This document shows positions 12,583 through 24,664 of a stretch of 64,000 nucleotides of DNA, piece by piece (position 1 is the stretch's first letter; every line of letters begins with the position of its first letter). The stretch comes from Triatoma infestans (lineage: Eukaryota; Arthropoda; Insecta; Hemiptera; Reduviidae). The notes below the pieces were generated by a model that was not told the DNA's origin, did not search any database, and saw nothing but the letters and a program-made list of their open reading frames with translations. The translations under genes and the position numbers were made by a program. Where the stretch lies: contig JAAEAF010014408.1 of the NCBI GenBank assembly GCA_011037195.1, forward strand, positions 62,001-126,000, read 5' to 3'.

Positions 12583-13080
12583 CTATAGTGAACTACATTG
12601 AACTGTATCGAACTGTCCGTCGCTGTATTTATACAGTTTCTCCCACTTCAGTCCGAGAGAGTGCTTGGGTTCGTTTCTCTTCTCTTTACTCTCTTTGGTT
12701 GCTGTTACATCATCCCCTCTTCTAAAGAAATTTTTCCTATGTGAAAAATTTGAGCGTGCGGGTGAGTGTATGTGTAGCACAACTTGTTTGGCTACGAGTT
12801 TGTTGCAGCTAGCCTGGGTTGTTGAAACTAGCTAAGTTAATGGAGACTAGCTTTTGATGCAGAAAGCTAGTGGATGAAGCTGATGAGAGCTAGCCAGTGA
12901 TGTTGAAAGCTAGCAATGATGTTGCTGTTGCGAGCTAGCCAGTGTTGTTGGAAGCTAGCAATGATGATGAAAACTAGCACATGCTGTAGCAGCTGGCGAT
13001 GGTGATATTGCAAGCTACCTAGTGATGTTGAAGCTAGCAATAATGATGCACTATAGTGAACTATATTGACAGTTCGATAC
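12583..13080. repeat. GCTAGC minisatellite bounded by terminal repeats
   Basis: About eleven GCTAGC-like blocks between 12805 and 13042 form an imperfect array of roughly 35-bp units (GCTAGCCAGTGATGTTGAAA type). The segment is bounded by a 19-mer direct repeat, CTATAGTGAACTAYATTGA (12583-12601 and 13051-13069), and a perfect 13-bp inverted repeat, GTATCGAACTGTC (12605-12617) against GACAGTTCGATAC (13068-13080). Inside the left part is CTGTATTTATACAG (12623-12636), a near-palindromic TATA-like site. Function unknown; it could be a composite non-autonomous element. Confidence 0.6.
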
Positions 13081-13114
13081 ACTTCATTTGGATGTATAGA
13101 TTATATATTACGAA

Positions 13115-13290
13115 GTTTGTAGAAAATCGTTGAAAATGTTTTCGAGTAATCTAACTGACAGTAAAGTCGCACTTCCAATGATATATTTTGTCCGGATACC
13201 TTGCTGTCAGATCGGTGGTAGTTACCTAAACGGAATACCAAGTTGCAACATCCTGCGATTTTTCGTTGTTAAGATATTTTGTTCACACAT
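13115..13290 (-). repeat. Modular ACCGGAAGT repeat, 5' fragment, reverse
   Basis: The reverse complement reads in family order: GTGTGTGTATGTGTGAACAA, ATCTTAACAACGAAAAATCG, TTGGTATTCCGTTTAGGTAA, then CATTGGAAGTGCGACTTTAC. A diverged copy of the repeat seen in full at 30477-31530. Confidence 0.65.
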
Positions 13291-13844
13291 ACACACACAA
13301 TACTTCCTTTTTTTTTACCAGGTGAAATATAAGGAAACATTTTAAAAAGCTGTTTTTTTTTTCAATAACATCGCGGGATATTTTACTTTCTTTTTTTAAA
13401 CAACAATTAAAAATTCTTTTTATGATCTAAACTTGATTGTTTCTTTTGAAGAAAAAAGAAATACACTGAGCAATTAACAAAAATAGAAATGTTAAACAAT
13501 AACCTAATTAAAGTTGATGTTTTATTCATAGAAGATATAGGTACATTGAAATATATAAGAACAATCAATATATATATTTAATATGTAGGATGATGATTGA
13601 AGAGTTCATCATAAACAATCTGCTACACTATAAAACCAATAAGGCAATGAAAAAAACACGTGGGTGCCATGATGAATCGACTAGTTATGTTGTAGGCTTT
13701 TTTTTTTTTTCTTTTTCTTCATAATATTGTATTGGCAACTCATTCTAAATTTTTGTATACTACACTAATTTTAGTGGTATATTTATTTATTTATTTATTT
13801 ACAATAATTTTATTATTACTTTTTGTTACTGCGCTGGTAAAAGA
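13291..13844. other. AT-rich, no recognised feature
   Basis: Homopolymers and a (TTTA)n run near 13782-13802 only. Confidence 0.5.
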
Positions 13845-13912
13845 AAGTATCGCGATCATGTCAAATATTCGAAATTGAGTTTACGAAAAAATTCCTATTA
13901 CAGAATCGTCCG

Positions 13913-13966
<54 letters not shown>
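13845..13966 (+). repeat. Modular-repeat 5' scrap joined to (CT)n(CA)n microsatellite
   Basis: AAAGAAAGTATCGCGATCAT and ATTCGAAATTGAGTTTACG match the repeat's 5' start. It then runs into (CT)n at about 13915-13951 followed by (CA)n to 13966. Confidence 0.7.
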
Positions 13967-14035
13967 TACACAGTCTCTCTCTGTGCGTAGGTATGTTTCT
14001 CATCGATTTTTTTTTTTTTTTTTGATATTACAGCT

Positions 14036-15212
14036 TTTTACTTTCTCTTACTCCTAGTAAGAGGAAGTATTGTAATCGTGTCAAATTTACGATACCGAGT
14101 TTTCACCGGAAATATCCATTTTGAGGTCCCCTATGTCCAAAAAGACGTTTTTAGCAAATGGTCTGTGTGTGTGTGTGTGTGTATATGTATGTGTATCTGT
14201 GTTTGTGTGTATGTATGTATGTGTGTGAACAGCATAGCTCAAAAACGATAAACCGTACAAAGTTGAAACTTGATATTCTGTTTAGGTATCACCATGGGAT
14301 TTGACGTACGTTGTCTGTCAAAATTCTTCAACCGGAAGTACCACTTTACTAGTTTTTTTTACTTTTTTGCGTTTTTCTCATTTGCCATTTTCTTGAAACT
14401 TGTTTCATATCAACTACAACTTTTATTTGAAACATTTCTCTGGGAAAATTCATTTAAGGGCAGTTACAGGGGAGGGGTTGGAGTTAGGTTTTCCTCTAAA
14501 GTGCTATTTCAGTGTATTAGACAATTCTACCAACTAAATGCAGTTAATTAGAATTGAATATGTTGTTGAAATTCCGAGTTTAAAAAAAAAATCGGATAAC
14601 CGGAAGTGCGTTTACTTTACCACTTTACTAAATGTTTTATTTTTCAAAAATGGCTCCGACGATTTTCTTGAAACATCTTATATAAACTAAACATACAAAG
14701 ATCTACAACTTTTATCTAAAACATTTCTCTGGGAAAATTCATTTAAGGGCACTTTAAGGGGCGTGGGTGGGGTTATGTTTTTCTGTTGTTGTGGTTGGTT
14801 CCGTAGAGCTGGAAAGCATTAGAGACATTTTCCGTGATAGCCTGAGTGTGTAAACTGAACTTGCTCTGTGCAAGTCTGTGTTATTACACTGTGTGACAAA
14901 TGCATCTCGAAGATAGGCGAACGCCCAAAACCGTTCGAAGCGCTATCATGGAAAATGTCTCTTATGTTTTTCTATAAAGTGCTCTCATAGTTTATTATAA
15001 AATTCTATCATCCAAACAAAATTAATTAGAAATAAAAAGATGGCCAAAATTCCGAGTTTCAAGAAAATTAGTTAACCGGAAGTGCGCTTTTACTGAACAT
15101 GTTTTTTTCCAGTTAAATTTGATATACAAACTATAAAATTTGTCAGTTATAATTTTGAGAACTGGAGTAAGAGAAAGTTAAAGTTGTATGATTGTTTCAC
15201 ACCAGATTTTTG
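14036..15212 (+). repeat. Modular ACCGGAAGT repeat, full copy with nested insertion
   Basis: Begins with the hairpin ACTTTCTCTTAC / GTAAGAGGAAGT and ends in the GTAAGAGAAAGT...GATTTTT region. CACCGGAAAT at 14104 and ACCGGAAGT cores at 14330, 14598 and 15074 mark successive modules of about 230-290 bp once the 189-bp insertion at 14785-14973 is removed. A (GT)n microsatellite sits between modules 1 and 2. No coding capacity; class unknown. A MITE-like or Helentron-like element are possibilities I cannot decide between. Confidence 0.75.
14773..14973 (-). mobile_element. Hammerhead fold-back element, copy 3, nested, with TSD
   Basis: The body at 14785-14961 is flanked by perfect 12-bp direct repeats TTATGTTTTTCT (14773-14784, 14962-14973). 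Other copies of the host repeat (49097-, 31268-) have this string once, which gives a paralogous empty site. The 3' extension GTTGTTGTGGTTGGTTCC is on the left, so sense is minus; the 5' end is GAGACATTTTCC read from the right. The sense-arm ribozyme is deleted. The remaining arm has CTCGAAGA and AAAA instead of the core, so it is dead. Confidence 0.8.
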
Positions 15213-17545
15213 ATTATTTGATTTTTTTGTGGTATTTATCGTTTTAAAATCATGCTCTTGTTTTCGATGTTTTATATTTTTACCTAATTGAAAGAATTTC
15301 GCTGCACATTAGGTAAACTAATAGTGTTATAATATTAAAGGAAATGGATGATTAAAATAAGGCGGAGGCTGCATATGACACTGTTAAATTCAACCTTTGA
15401 ATAGACTGTTTAATTAAAGAATATCGATAATGTTTAAATCGATCTAAAACAAAATTATATTTTACTCGTGATTAATTTTAAAATTATTAATTTCATAGGT
15501 AGAGCTTTGGATTATCGATATTAATAAGATCCTCTAATCCGCTTCCTATGATACATTATTATGAAAGTATCTCTTTAAGGCAAAAAAAAAAAATAATAAT
15601 AATAATAATAATCGCTTCTTTCTATTAATTTTTTAAATGCATAACGTGGCATCTCAATTGTCAATCTTCCCCGTCATCAGTTCAGAATGCCAAAAATTTG
15701 ATTGTTGAGTGCTATTCGCAATTGTTAAACTTCAGTATTATTAGCCCCTTCATGAAATGAAATCCCCAAACATGAAATATATTTAATTTTTAGGTTCATT
15801 TAGATTGGTAAATGGACAAGTAGTGTATTCGTATTAACTATCGTCACTGATTGGGACCATCTTTTTCTTATTGCAGTGCAGAATTTATTCTTAATTGCAC
15901 ACTTATTTTTAACAGAAATTGTGCTTTGTTTTATTGTGGAATGGAATTTAGTATTTTTATAATTTCTAACAAAAGTGACAGCTAAAAACTGATACATTAG
16001 TTTACCATTATCCATTGCCCATTACTTTACAAGTAGAGCCCCCTTCACTTATCGTTAACTCTTTTTCTTAATTGTCTAGAATATCTTAGTGAATTTTTCA
16101 TTACTAATTTACTACCTGATTCTAATTTGAAATTCTCCTTTTTCTTATCGCTTTAATCAGTCTGTTTTTGATTTCATTATGTAATTCAACTTTCCAACTG
16201 TATTTTTATGACTCTCCAATATACATTATTTTTTTTCCTCTTTTTTTGAATTAAAATATATATATATATATATTTTTAAAATAAAGTATATATCTTCATT
16301 CAAAAATCCAGTTTGTATAACCAAGTATTCATCTAACTGTCCTGTTTCTATACGATTTCCGTTTAGTTGATGAAGAATTTTTAAAACATAGATTTTTAAG
16401 CGCATCATTTGTATGTTTATTGTGTGATTTTTATTTTATTTCATTTTTTGTAGACGTAAAAAATAAATATATTGATTGTTTTATTTATCTTCTTTTTCTT
16501 TCCTTATCGTTTCTGATTATATCTTATAAAGTGACAAACTGATTTCTTATTTTGATTGATTTTAATGAATATTTGTTTATAGCTATATCTGTTATTGCAG
16601 TTTGCATATTTATGAACTAGTTTTTTTTTTTTTTTATTAAACTTAAAAATATTATATGGTTTTTTATTTCCTGTTTATTTTATTTAGTATATAGTTTGTT
16701 TTAAATCAAGCTTCCTTTTTTTCCTCTGTGAAGATTTTTAAATAGGCGTGAGTTTTCTATCAGGGCCACTTATGTAGGCGTAGTAATTCTACTTGATTAT
16801 ATGTCTTACTTTTAGAAATTTGATATAAATTCTAGTATTAGGGAGGGGAAAGATTGTTTTAATCGTTTTCTTAGTCAATATGTGGTAAACATCGGAGATA
16901 AAGTCTTCTGTTTTAAGGGCATTAAACATTTTATTTATAAGATCTATTGTATTCTCACCAGGAGAATAAAAGGAACATTCAAGTAAACCATTTTATCTAC
17001 GTAGTATAATTGAACGTTTCCTTGACATGACTGAGAAAGTTGTCGGCAATAATTTTTTTTTAGTTGAATAGTTTAATGTCGTCATTGTCCAACAACATAC
17101 ATAAATCCTATCTTAAATGAATATTAGTAACAACGGTTCTATGGTACATAATTATAAGCATTGATTCGATTTTACACATTACCAGATTAACTATATTCTA
17201 ACCCTCCAGAACTCTGATAGTCTAGTCTCTTCATGGAATATTTTATCTTTTATCTATAGCCATAACATAGCGGTTTAAATAAGCTGCTTGTCTTATTGAA
17301 GTTTCTTTCCTTCATATTTATTCAGTTATTAAAAATTATAAAAAATAATTTTTTCTTTTGAATATATATTAAGAAAATGGTAAAAACATGAAAATTATCT
17401 GAGCAGGAAAGTACACATAAACAAATAGTATAGTTATTTTGTTTAAAAAAAATTATATCCTAGTGAAGTATTGGTCACATCGGCCGGCCCTTGTACTTTA
17501 CAAAAAACAATTTACTCAGAAAAATATTTCAAATAAAGAGGTAGG
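15213..17545. other. AT-rich stretch, nothing recognised
   Basis: (AAT)n at 15592-15613 and (TA)n at 16255-16273. Short ORFs are unconvincing and match no family I know. Confidence 0.5.
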
Positions 17546-17902
17546 TGTAAGGGTGTTGTGAGGAGATGTTGGTTGTAGATGCTTGATGAGTGATAAATAA
17601 CACCTTAAGATTTGGTTAAGATATATAATTGATATATATGTATATGACTGACTGCTAAGGACTTTACACTGTAGAGTTTAGAACTGAACTGAACTGAACT
17701 GACAGACTGATGTGGCTAAAATGACATATACGGAGTGATGTTAAACTGATGTGTAAAACTGAATTCAACAGAATGATTCTCTGACTGTCCATCTCTTATA
17801 TATATATATATATACTGGCCGAGCCTCTCCTCTCTGTGCGAGTGGGGCTGTTTCTCTCCACTAGAGTGGATGAGTGGAGGGGGTTCCACTAAAACCCCTA
17901 CA
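17546..17902 (+). mobile_element. LTR-like repeat, copy 2
   Basis: Begins TGTAAGGGTGTTGTG and ends ACCCCTACA, so the termini are TG...CA with TGTAAGGG against CCCCTACA as imperfect inverted ends. It shares its whole layout with 4314-4674, including GCCGAGCCTCTCCTCTCT and a (TA)n/TATA tract at about 17796. No internal region adjoins. Probably a solo LTR. Confidence 0.5.
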
Positions 17903-18044
17903 AAGGCAAGGGTAAGATTAAATTAGTATGTGAACTTTAAAAAGCAAATCATTGGTGACGTTTTTTTTTGAAAACTTAGTATATTACTCGCTAAGTTCAT
18001 TCAGTTCATTAAGTTCATTCCTACATCAAATAATATTTGACCGA

Positions 18045-18360
18045 AGGAAGAGGCCCCTAGAGAAATGGCAAAAAAAAAACAAAAAACGAATTATTATTCC
18101 GTTTAATTAGCATTATGGGATCCAACACTAAGGTTACTATAAAAATCTGGCAACCAGAAGAACTACTTTGGAGAAAAAATTCTTAGTTTTTCACAATATT
18201 TTCTAAAACTGCTTCAAATATTTTCCTCCATATATATACATAAATATAAATCTATTGCTTTTATTTGTAATATTTTCCAGAATAATTTATTTTAAGAATG
18301 TTCTGAAGACATGAACATTAATTTTCCGTTTTATAATGCCACAATCTGAACAGTAACAAT
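18045..18360 (+). repeat. Modular repeat, diverged middle part
   Basis: ATTCCGTTTAATTAGCATTA, GGCAACCAGAAGAACTACTT and TTTTATTTGTAATATTTTCC follow the family order but with many substitutions. Confidence 0.5.
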
Positions 18361-18361
18361 A

Positions 18362-18399
18362 TAATCAGAGATATTTTCCATGATAGCCTGCTTCATTTA
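18362..18399 (+). mobile_element. Hammerhead fold-back element, 38-bp 5' scrap
   Basis: CAGAGATATTTTCCATGATA and GCCTGCTTCATTT match the first bases of the element. It stops before the ribozyme arm. Confidence 0.5.
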
Positions 18400-19436
18400 A
18401 ATCTTTCTGCAATAACTTCGTTGTAGTTAGGATTTCATACAATTCCATATTTTGTAATAACCAAATTTGTCAATCAGTAGTATTACGTGAAAGAAAGTTG
18501 TGTGAGAATATCATATTAGATTTTTCTAATTTCTTTTAATAGCTTATTTATTAATTATATAGATCATAATATTTCCATTTTAATTATAATTTTTTTATTG
18601 AATTTAATTATTTTATATAAAAAAAAATTAAGGAAGTTTGCCATTTTTCTAACTATTAATTTGTTTGGATCAATATAAAATAAAATAATTAATAATTGAT
18701 TAATTAATTAGATATTTTAACTTTTCTTTTGAGTAGTTTTAGAATTTGTTATTGCTGAGGAATACTAATTGCAGTTATTTAATGAAATTCATGAATAGCT
18801 TAAAAAAAGGGGGGGGAAGGGAGAAGAGTGTACGAGAAAGAAAAAAAAATAAAGAAAAACAAGTCATATTATTAAAGAGGTAAGGGCAAAGATTCTCTTT
18901 GTTACGGCTCATAAGTTAGAAATGGCAGTATATACCAGGCAGACAGTTAACTTAAAGGTGAGTCACATACTGCAGTCTTTACTACGAAACGTCAAATCTC
19001 CTCTAAGTTATTGCTCATAACCATAAAATACCTACCACATTGGCTTGGTACCTAAACCATGGGGTGGTAGTAGTCATAGTAGTCTGTCTTTAAGTAGTTG
19101 TATATACATCTACCAATACCATATACATTTCATATCTTTAATTGCTTTTTAACCATATGGAGACGAATCACTACCAAAAGTGACCACAGCCATACTGATT
19201 ATAAACATGTATTATTATTACTAGTAGTAGTCGAAGAGAAACGTCCTTTGTTTATTACTATGTAAGATGCATAGCTGGGTCTTATCCAAAATAGGCAATC
19301 TCTTATATACAGAATCTGTAAAATGAGTTATTGGAAACAAATTTTGGTTGATCTGTATCGTATATCATTAAGAAATTCATTGTGTTTAGTTTTTAATTTT
19401 TCTTACAGTTGTTGTATAAGTAGAAGTTTGTCATTT
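18400..19436. other. No recognised feature
   Basis: AT-rich with purine runs near 18800-18870. Confidence 0.5.
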
Positions 19437-20335
19437 GTATATTTTTTCTAATTTGAGTTTTCAGCGGAAGTGCCTGTTTTGAAGCCCTTGCAGTCTAAGT
19501 CCTATTGTAAACTCATGTGAAACTCATAAAAGAAAAATCGTTAAAAAATTCAAACCTCTAACTTGATATTTGATTTTCGATTATCAAAAGGGATCCCATA
19601 AATGTGTCTTGTCAGTCGGAAATACCTCTTTCTGATTTGTTTTTTTTTTTTTTTGCTTTACAATCCCTTTTATCGCTCGATAAAGCTGCAATGAATTATT
19701 TTAAACTTTTGTCTATCTATTTACTAAAAAGGTCTTACGATTTTATTGGGAAGTTTTATTTATGACAGTGGAATTCTGGGGAAGTTAAGCTTTCCTTTGT
19801 TATTTCTTCTAGATTTCTCTCTATTTATTATGCTGCTATAATAAATGATAACGCTTTATTTTCAATAATACCATATATACATATATAAGTTGATGTTTCA
19901 CCTTTAACAGCTATATCTTCTTATAAATTATAAAGAAATTTTAAAAGAAACCATTAGTTTCCAAAGAATTTTTAAAAACCTCAAACTATATTTATTAGCA
20001 AAGCGTTCTTCATTCTCCTATGTACCAAAAACCATGGACCAAATCATAGTTTTCTATGGCTCTGCAAAATTGAAATTGTCGAAAAACTTCGCTGTGATAA
20101 TTTTGATACACTCTTGACAACGTTATTCGGTAATCATAGAAATGTGAATATCATCTAGTTGATCTCTTATTTTCTCTATACTGTATCTGCCTCAGAGAAT
20201 TCAGTATAGTGAAATTACATTTACTAAAGTAATTATGTTTACTTTTAAAATTGGAAGAAAATTTATCAAATTTAGAAAGTGTTGAAGATTTCAGCAAGAG
20301 AAAGTTTTGTAATTGTTGTTGTTCAGATTTTTATT
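19437..20335 (+). repeat. Modular repeat, old near-full copy
   Basis: Starts TTTGAGTTTTCAGCGGAAGT and includes AACTTGATATTTGATTTTCG and CAGTCGGAAATACCTCTTTC. It ends with GCAAGAGAAAGTTTTGTAAT and CAGATTTTTA, the family's 3' end. Heavily diverged. Confidence 0.5.
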
Positions 20336-20529
20336 TGTTGACTTGATTCTCTCTCTCTCTCTCTGATCTTTATAGTATTTTGGTTAAATAAAAAAAAAAT
20401 ATATATACATCTAATTTTATCCATTAATAATTAACAATGCGGTAATAATAGAAGTTGTAAGTTACTTGTTGTCTGTTTTTAGACAGCTGCGTGATGAACG
20501 CTGTCTACACAAGAATATGAGGCAAGGGG

Positions 20530-20770
20530 TATGGCAGCCTTTCTCCAACAGGACCACATCGATTTACAACTGGGGAAAATAAACTTTAATTATACAAGCC
20601 ATTTAGTTAGCTGGAGGTTGTGCGGGGCCGGCGGCTGCTCTCTCGGCCAGAGAGCACGATGGAACGACCCCACTATTAAGGCGGGCCTGCCTGTGAGCTC
20701 CCCGCTATTCCATCTCCTCCTTCCCTTCACCCCACTTCATCGACTTCTTTTCCATGTCAGGATAGTTAGG
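20530..20770 (+). other. GC-rich patch with strong hairpin
   Basis: A local GC-rich island in AT-rich DNA, with GCGGGGCCGGCGGC followed by the 8-bp perfect hairpin TGCTCTCT-CGGCC-AGAGAGCA near 20636. An open frame (about 20531-20830) passes through, but no family is recognisable and I do not call it a gene. Confidence 0.3.
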
Positions 20771-21409
20771 TGGAGGGATATTAAAACAAAAAAAAAACTT
20801 CGCGGGGAAAATTTTGTACACATAATATAAACAATATTTAACAAATTATGTTGTTACCTATTATGTAATGATTAATATAGATTTCATTTCTGGAAGTTAA
20901 AATTTTAATAATAAATCTGTACAATATAATCTCACATATTCAGTGGGCTGATTTTTATAACCTAGTGAAAAACATTTCAACTTTTCTTCTCATGTTCCAT
21001 TCAGTTTTTTTGAAATTTCCCGATTAGTCTATTTCCGTTCAAGCATAACGGATGGCTGCTCTTCTATATAACAGCAGGTTCTCAAAGAAGATACGATTTA
21101 ATTGATTTGATAACTGACTTGTTTTCCTGTATATATAATGGAGAAAACTTAGAGAACTGGGGAATCTCCTCCGCCAATTAAAATGCCCCAGAGGATATAA
21201 TTTTTTCAAATGATTTCAAATCAATCGTAAATGTGTTCGGAAATACGCTTTTAATAATCATAATAATCATTCGTGAAAAAGAAATTGAGGAAGATTGAAG
21301 ATGTAGGAAGTTAAGGGTGACCATTTACTTGATATTCCTAAGTTACTAAGCTGACAGGATGATTCCTAAGTTTTATTTTGAAAAGAACTTCCACATTGTC
21401 ATACCGAAC
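20771..21409. other. No recognised feature
   Basis: AT-rich; nothing supported. Confidence 0.5.
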
Positions 21410-21499
21410 TGGGGACAGGGATCTCATCTGCTCGGCAACTTGGTCTGGTGGTAAGTAGACGACTCCAAAACTCCGACTAGGGTCTAAGTTAAGATTACG

Positions 21500-21785
21500 G
21501 ACAGCCTAGAGAAGTACGCCATGGTCTTTCTGACCAAAGTTATGGCGTTACAACTCTGCGCTAAGGAGGATTATAAGGCAAGGAATTGGAGGGTAGAAGA
21601 ATGGCCATACACTCCGATAGTCAGACAGCCTTGAAGGCACTGTCTTCACACCAAATAGTCTCAGGACTGGTGTGGGATTGCTTATGACGTGGATGCTCGA
21701 AATAAGTTGACACTCACCTGGGTGCCCCGGCAACATACGGGGTCCCTTTGCAACGAAAGGGCGGATGATACTCACATAAATATCA
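21500..21785 (+). pseudogene. LINE RNase H domain remnant (jockey/R1-like)
   Basis: Plus-strand translation gives VFLTKVMALQLCAKEDYKAR, then MAIHSDSQTALKALSSHQIV. After a frameshift it continues RNKLTLTWVPRQHTGSLCNE and RADDTH. These are the RNase H motifs of LINEs (the E..A segment, SDSQAALKAL, and TWVPGHTG..GNE.AD). At least two frameshifts and a stop; dead. Probably the same LINE lineage as the 3' ends at 7.5, 42.8 and 58.6 kb, since RNase H precedes that C-terminal segment in such elements. Confidence 0.8.
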
Positions 21786-23575
21786 TCCATATTTCAAACA
21801 TTTTTTTTAGAAAAAATTAGTTTTAAGGGAGCGGTGTCAGTGGAATCTGTGACATTAAATTTCAAAAATTATTGGGGTTAGTTCAGTATATTCTGGACTA
21901 CACTGCAATCAGTTGAAGTAAGTATATCAGTTATGGGTACTAATCAACATATATCCCCATCAGTCTGTTATATTTATGTTATGGCAGATGAATATAATTT
22001 CAAGGTTAAAGACAATTTGCCAGTTACTGTATTAACTATAATAAGAGTATATCATATGAGTGTTTCACATCGGATTTTGTTACTATAAAAAGAAATCTCT
22101 GATAGATAGAGCCACCAGTCCTCAAACTTTTTCTACACAATGAAAACACCAATATTACTGCTATATTACATACTATACATGTGAAAATTATATAAGATGA
22201 TTGAAAAATAAAAGTAAATCATAATACGTAATATTTAGAGTATGATGAATGACTGGAAATGAAATACAAGACTTTTATGGAATATTTATAATATATAAGT
22301 GTAATAAAAATAAAATATTGATTAAAAAAAAAAAAAAAAAGAATCGGAAGATGTGGAAGATGAGGAATGTAATAATAAAAAAATTAAATGGGTGGGATGA
22401 ATTGATTGATATAAGTTGTTAAGTTTATTCAAAGAGAGTTTTACCTTGCCGTGTAGTTGAGTGAATACTATATAATAAACCTATTAGAGTGTTTAAGGAA
22501 TATCAGATCCAATGTAGATAGAAGTTAATTCGACATATTTCAATCTCAACAGACCATACTGGTCATTACCGCGAATAAGAAATAAATTGAAAATTATTGG
22601 ATGAAAGGCGTAATTAGAGGTTATATTATTCATTAAGTTCTCTGGTCGTTGGCTCTTTCTCTCTCTCACACACACACAATCAGCCGAATGAATGGGTAAG
22701 TGAGATAGAATGATGGCTGAATGGACTGTTGTTTGTTGGAGGTGGTAGTTGTTGAAGGAGCCCCAGTGTATTAGTAGTATAAGTGGAGAACAGCGCGCTT
22801 CCAACAACCAGTGTTGTAGTGCAGGGAAAATTTATAGCCTCGTTAATTTATATGACCGCCTTAAATATAGTTATAATAAAAATTATTATGTAAACAATTA
22901 ATTTAAACCTATACTCTTTTATATATATATTTATATATATATAAGGTGTCAAAATATCTTGATTTTTTTTTTTTTTGTACTTCCACTTTTTTTATTGTAT
23001 TAAATTGTGAATGAAACAAGGGCGTAACATTTACTGCAAATCTCCCTAAACATTTTGATCGCCATAAAATTAAGATAACTTTTCAAAATGATTTGTTTTC
23101 ATAGAATTTATCAATTAAACAACCATATATTATTCGGTTATGTTATATATAAATACTTATTCATCCTGAAGAAATATTTATTATTCTATCTTGGCAGTTA
23201 AGTGTATGAGAAATAACAGTAATGCACATATACAACAGACTTTTCTACCAATAAATTTTACTTGCAAATTTAGCTTGTAGTTTCATTAATTCATATTAAA
23301 CAATATGATAATATAGTCAGTCATCATTCGTATACTATGTAATAAACAACGGATCCTTAGATAAATTACTACAAACCTACTTAACAAATCTGAAGTATTG
23401 TCGGATGATCGGTTATTGAAAACGTCAAAGCAGAAAAGTTAGGGAATTTTATATTTATGTATGTTTCCAGTATGAGGCTAATCACCCGGACACCTTTAAC
23501 CCTTTTAAGATTAGATTGTGAAAGAAAAAAGATGTACATCACTGGATAGAATGAAGTAAAGAGGATTAAAAGGAA
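21786..23575. other. AT-rich stretch, nothing recognised
   Basis: Poly(A) at about 22324-22340 and (TA)n near 22920. The 104-codon frame on the minus strand near 22493-22807 matches nothing known. Confidence 0.5.
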
Positions 23576-23757
23576 GTTGTTTTTTTTTTAAGTGCACTCT
23601 ATTTGAAATATCTATAATGCCCCCCGGAGGCTTCTCAGTGCATTGCCGGCTTCTGACTAAGCAGTGTTCTCTAGCTACAGACACCACTGCCCGGTGCTGT
23701 GGAGGCTCTTACGAAGAGAAAATCGAAGGGCAGTACGCTGGTAATCCCTTTCCCTAA
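23576..23757 (-). mobile_element. tRNA-derived SINE, copy B, deleted head
   Basis: On the minus strand it shares the SINE middle (CTCCACAGCACCGGGCAGTG, AAGCCGGCAATGCACTGAGA) and a poly(A) tail, seen as T-run 23580-23590. The anticodon and B-box part of the tRNA head is missing, so it is an internally deleted copy. Confidence 0.7.
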
Positions 23758-24660
23758 AGAATGTTATTATTAGATATTTAATAAAATCCAGGTAGTTCTT
23801 GCCCCAATTCCACCAATAGAAGGAGATAAATTATCCGCCGGGAGGACGTTTGTGTTCTGAAAAGTTAAGTTTAATTTATTGGTATTTTTTCAAAACCATC
23901 TCCTTCAATGGGGTAGATGCTATTTGACTGAAAAATATCCGTAATTTTTATATTCTCTTAGGAAGAACGCTGCCCTTTATATATTCTCTTCATCTGCTAG
24001 TTGTAGTTATTCGGCGTGTGAGCGTATAATGGGAAACTCCAGTATTTCGTCTGAGAATAGCTGGTTGTAATGGATTGCCGTGACGTATTTTGGCGTGCCT
24101 AGTCTGCAACAATATGATAAGGCAGCTCACGTAGCTGCGTTACTCCATACGCCAAGTGAGGCATGACGTGTCTTCCTACCACAAACGGTTAAGAATCTAG
24201 CCGTAGCTGAGAAAGTGAACCACCTAGTAAACAGTAAGAAGAGGTTAAATAGAAGTAGGCGAGTTGATTAAATCGTATAAAATGCCAGCTACACCCAACA
24301 AAGTCATATTCAAGTCATCGACACCATCTGCTTTCAAGAAGTCTTCATTGACCATCACTCTGCCAGTTCAGTCTGTCACTCTCTTTCATGCTACCATTAG
24401 TTCAGCAGTGTAAAGTCCTTGCGGTACCTGGTACTTATTGAATATCCATAGTGTTCATTCAACAATTTTCTCTTTTCTCTTCAACAATTCTTCTTGGTAC
24501 AACCTTTCAAAACTCCGAGAAGAAGGAGAAGAACTTCGACTATCAGCGGTTTGACATTGTCTGGTTCTACCAAAACACTTCAAAGATTTCTTTAACGTTT
24601 ATACTTAATATATATGGATATCCTTGTCTTTTATCTGATTCCTTTTTCCAGAGTTAATAG
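23758..24660 (+). promoter_or_regulatory. Possible promoter region, TATA box at 24276
   Basis: TATAAAAT (24276-24283) lies in a GC-richer segment (about 23990-24430) with several TCAGT-type initiator-like strings downstream (for example near 24375). This could be the promoter of an unannotated gene or of a retroelement. No ORF or LTR boundary confirms it. Confidence 0.25.
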
Positions 24661-24664
24661 GGGT

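Noticed and set aside
13917..13966. Polypyrimidine tract as a splice acceptor or regulatory site
   Set aside because: A simple (CT)n(CA)n microsatellite at the edge of a repeat; no exon follows.
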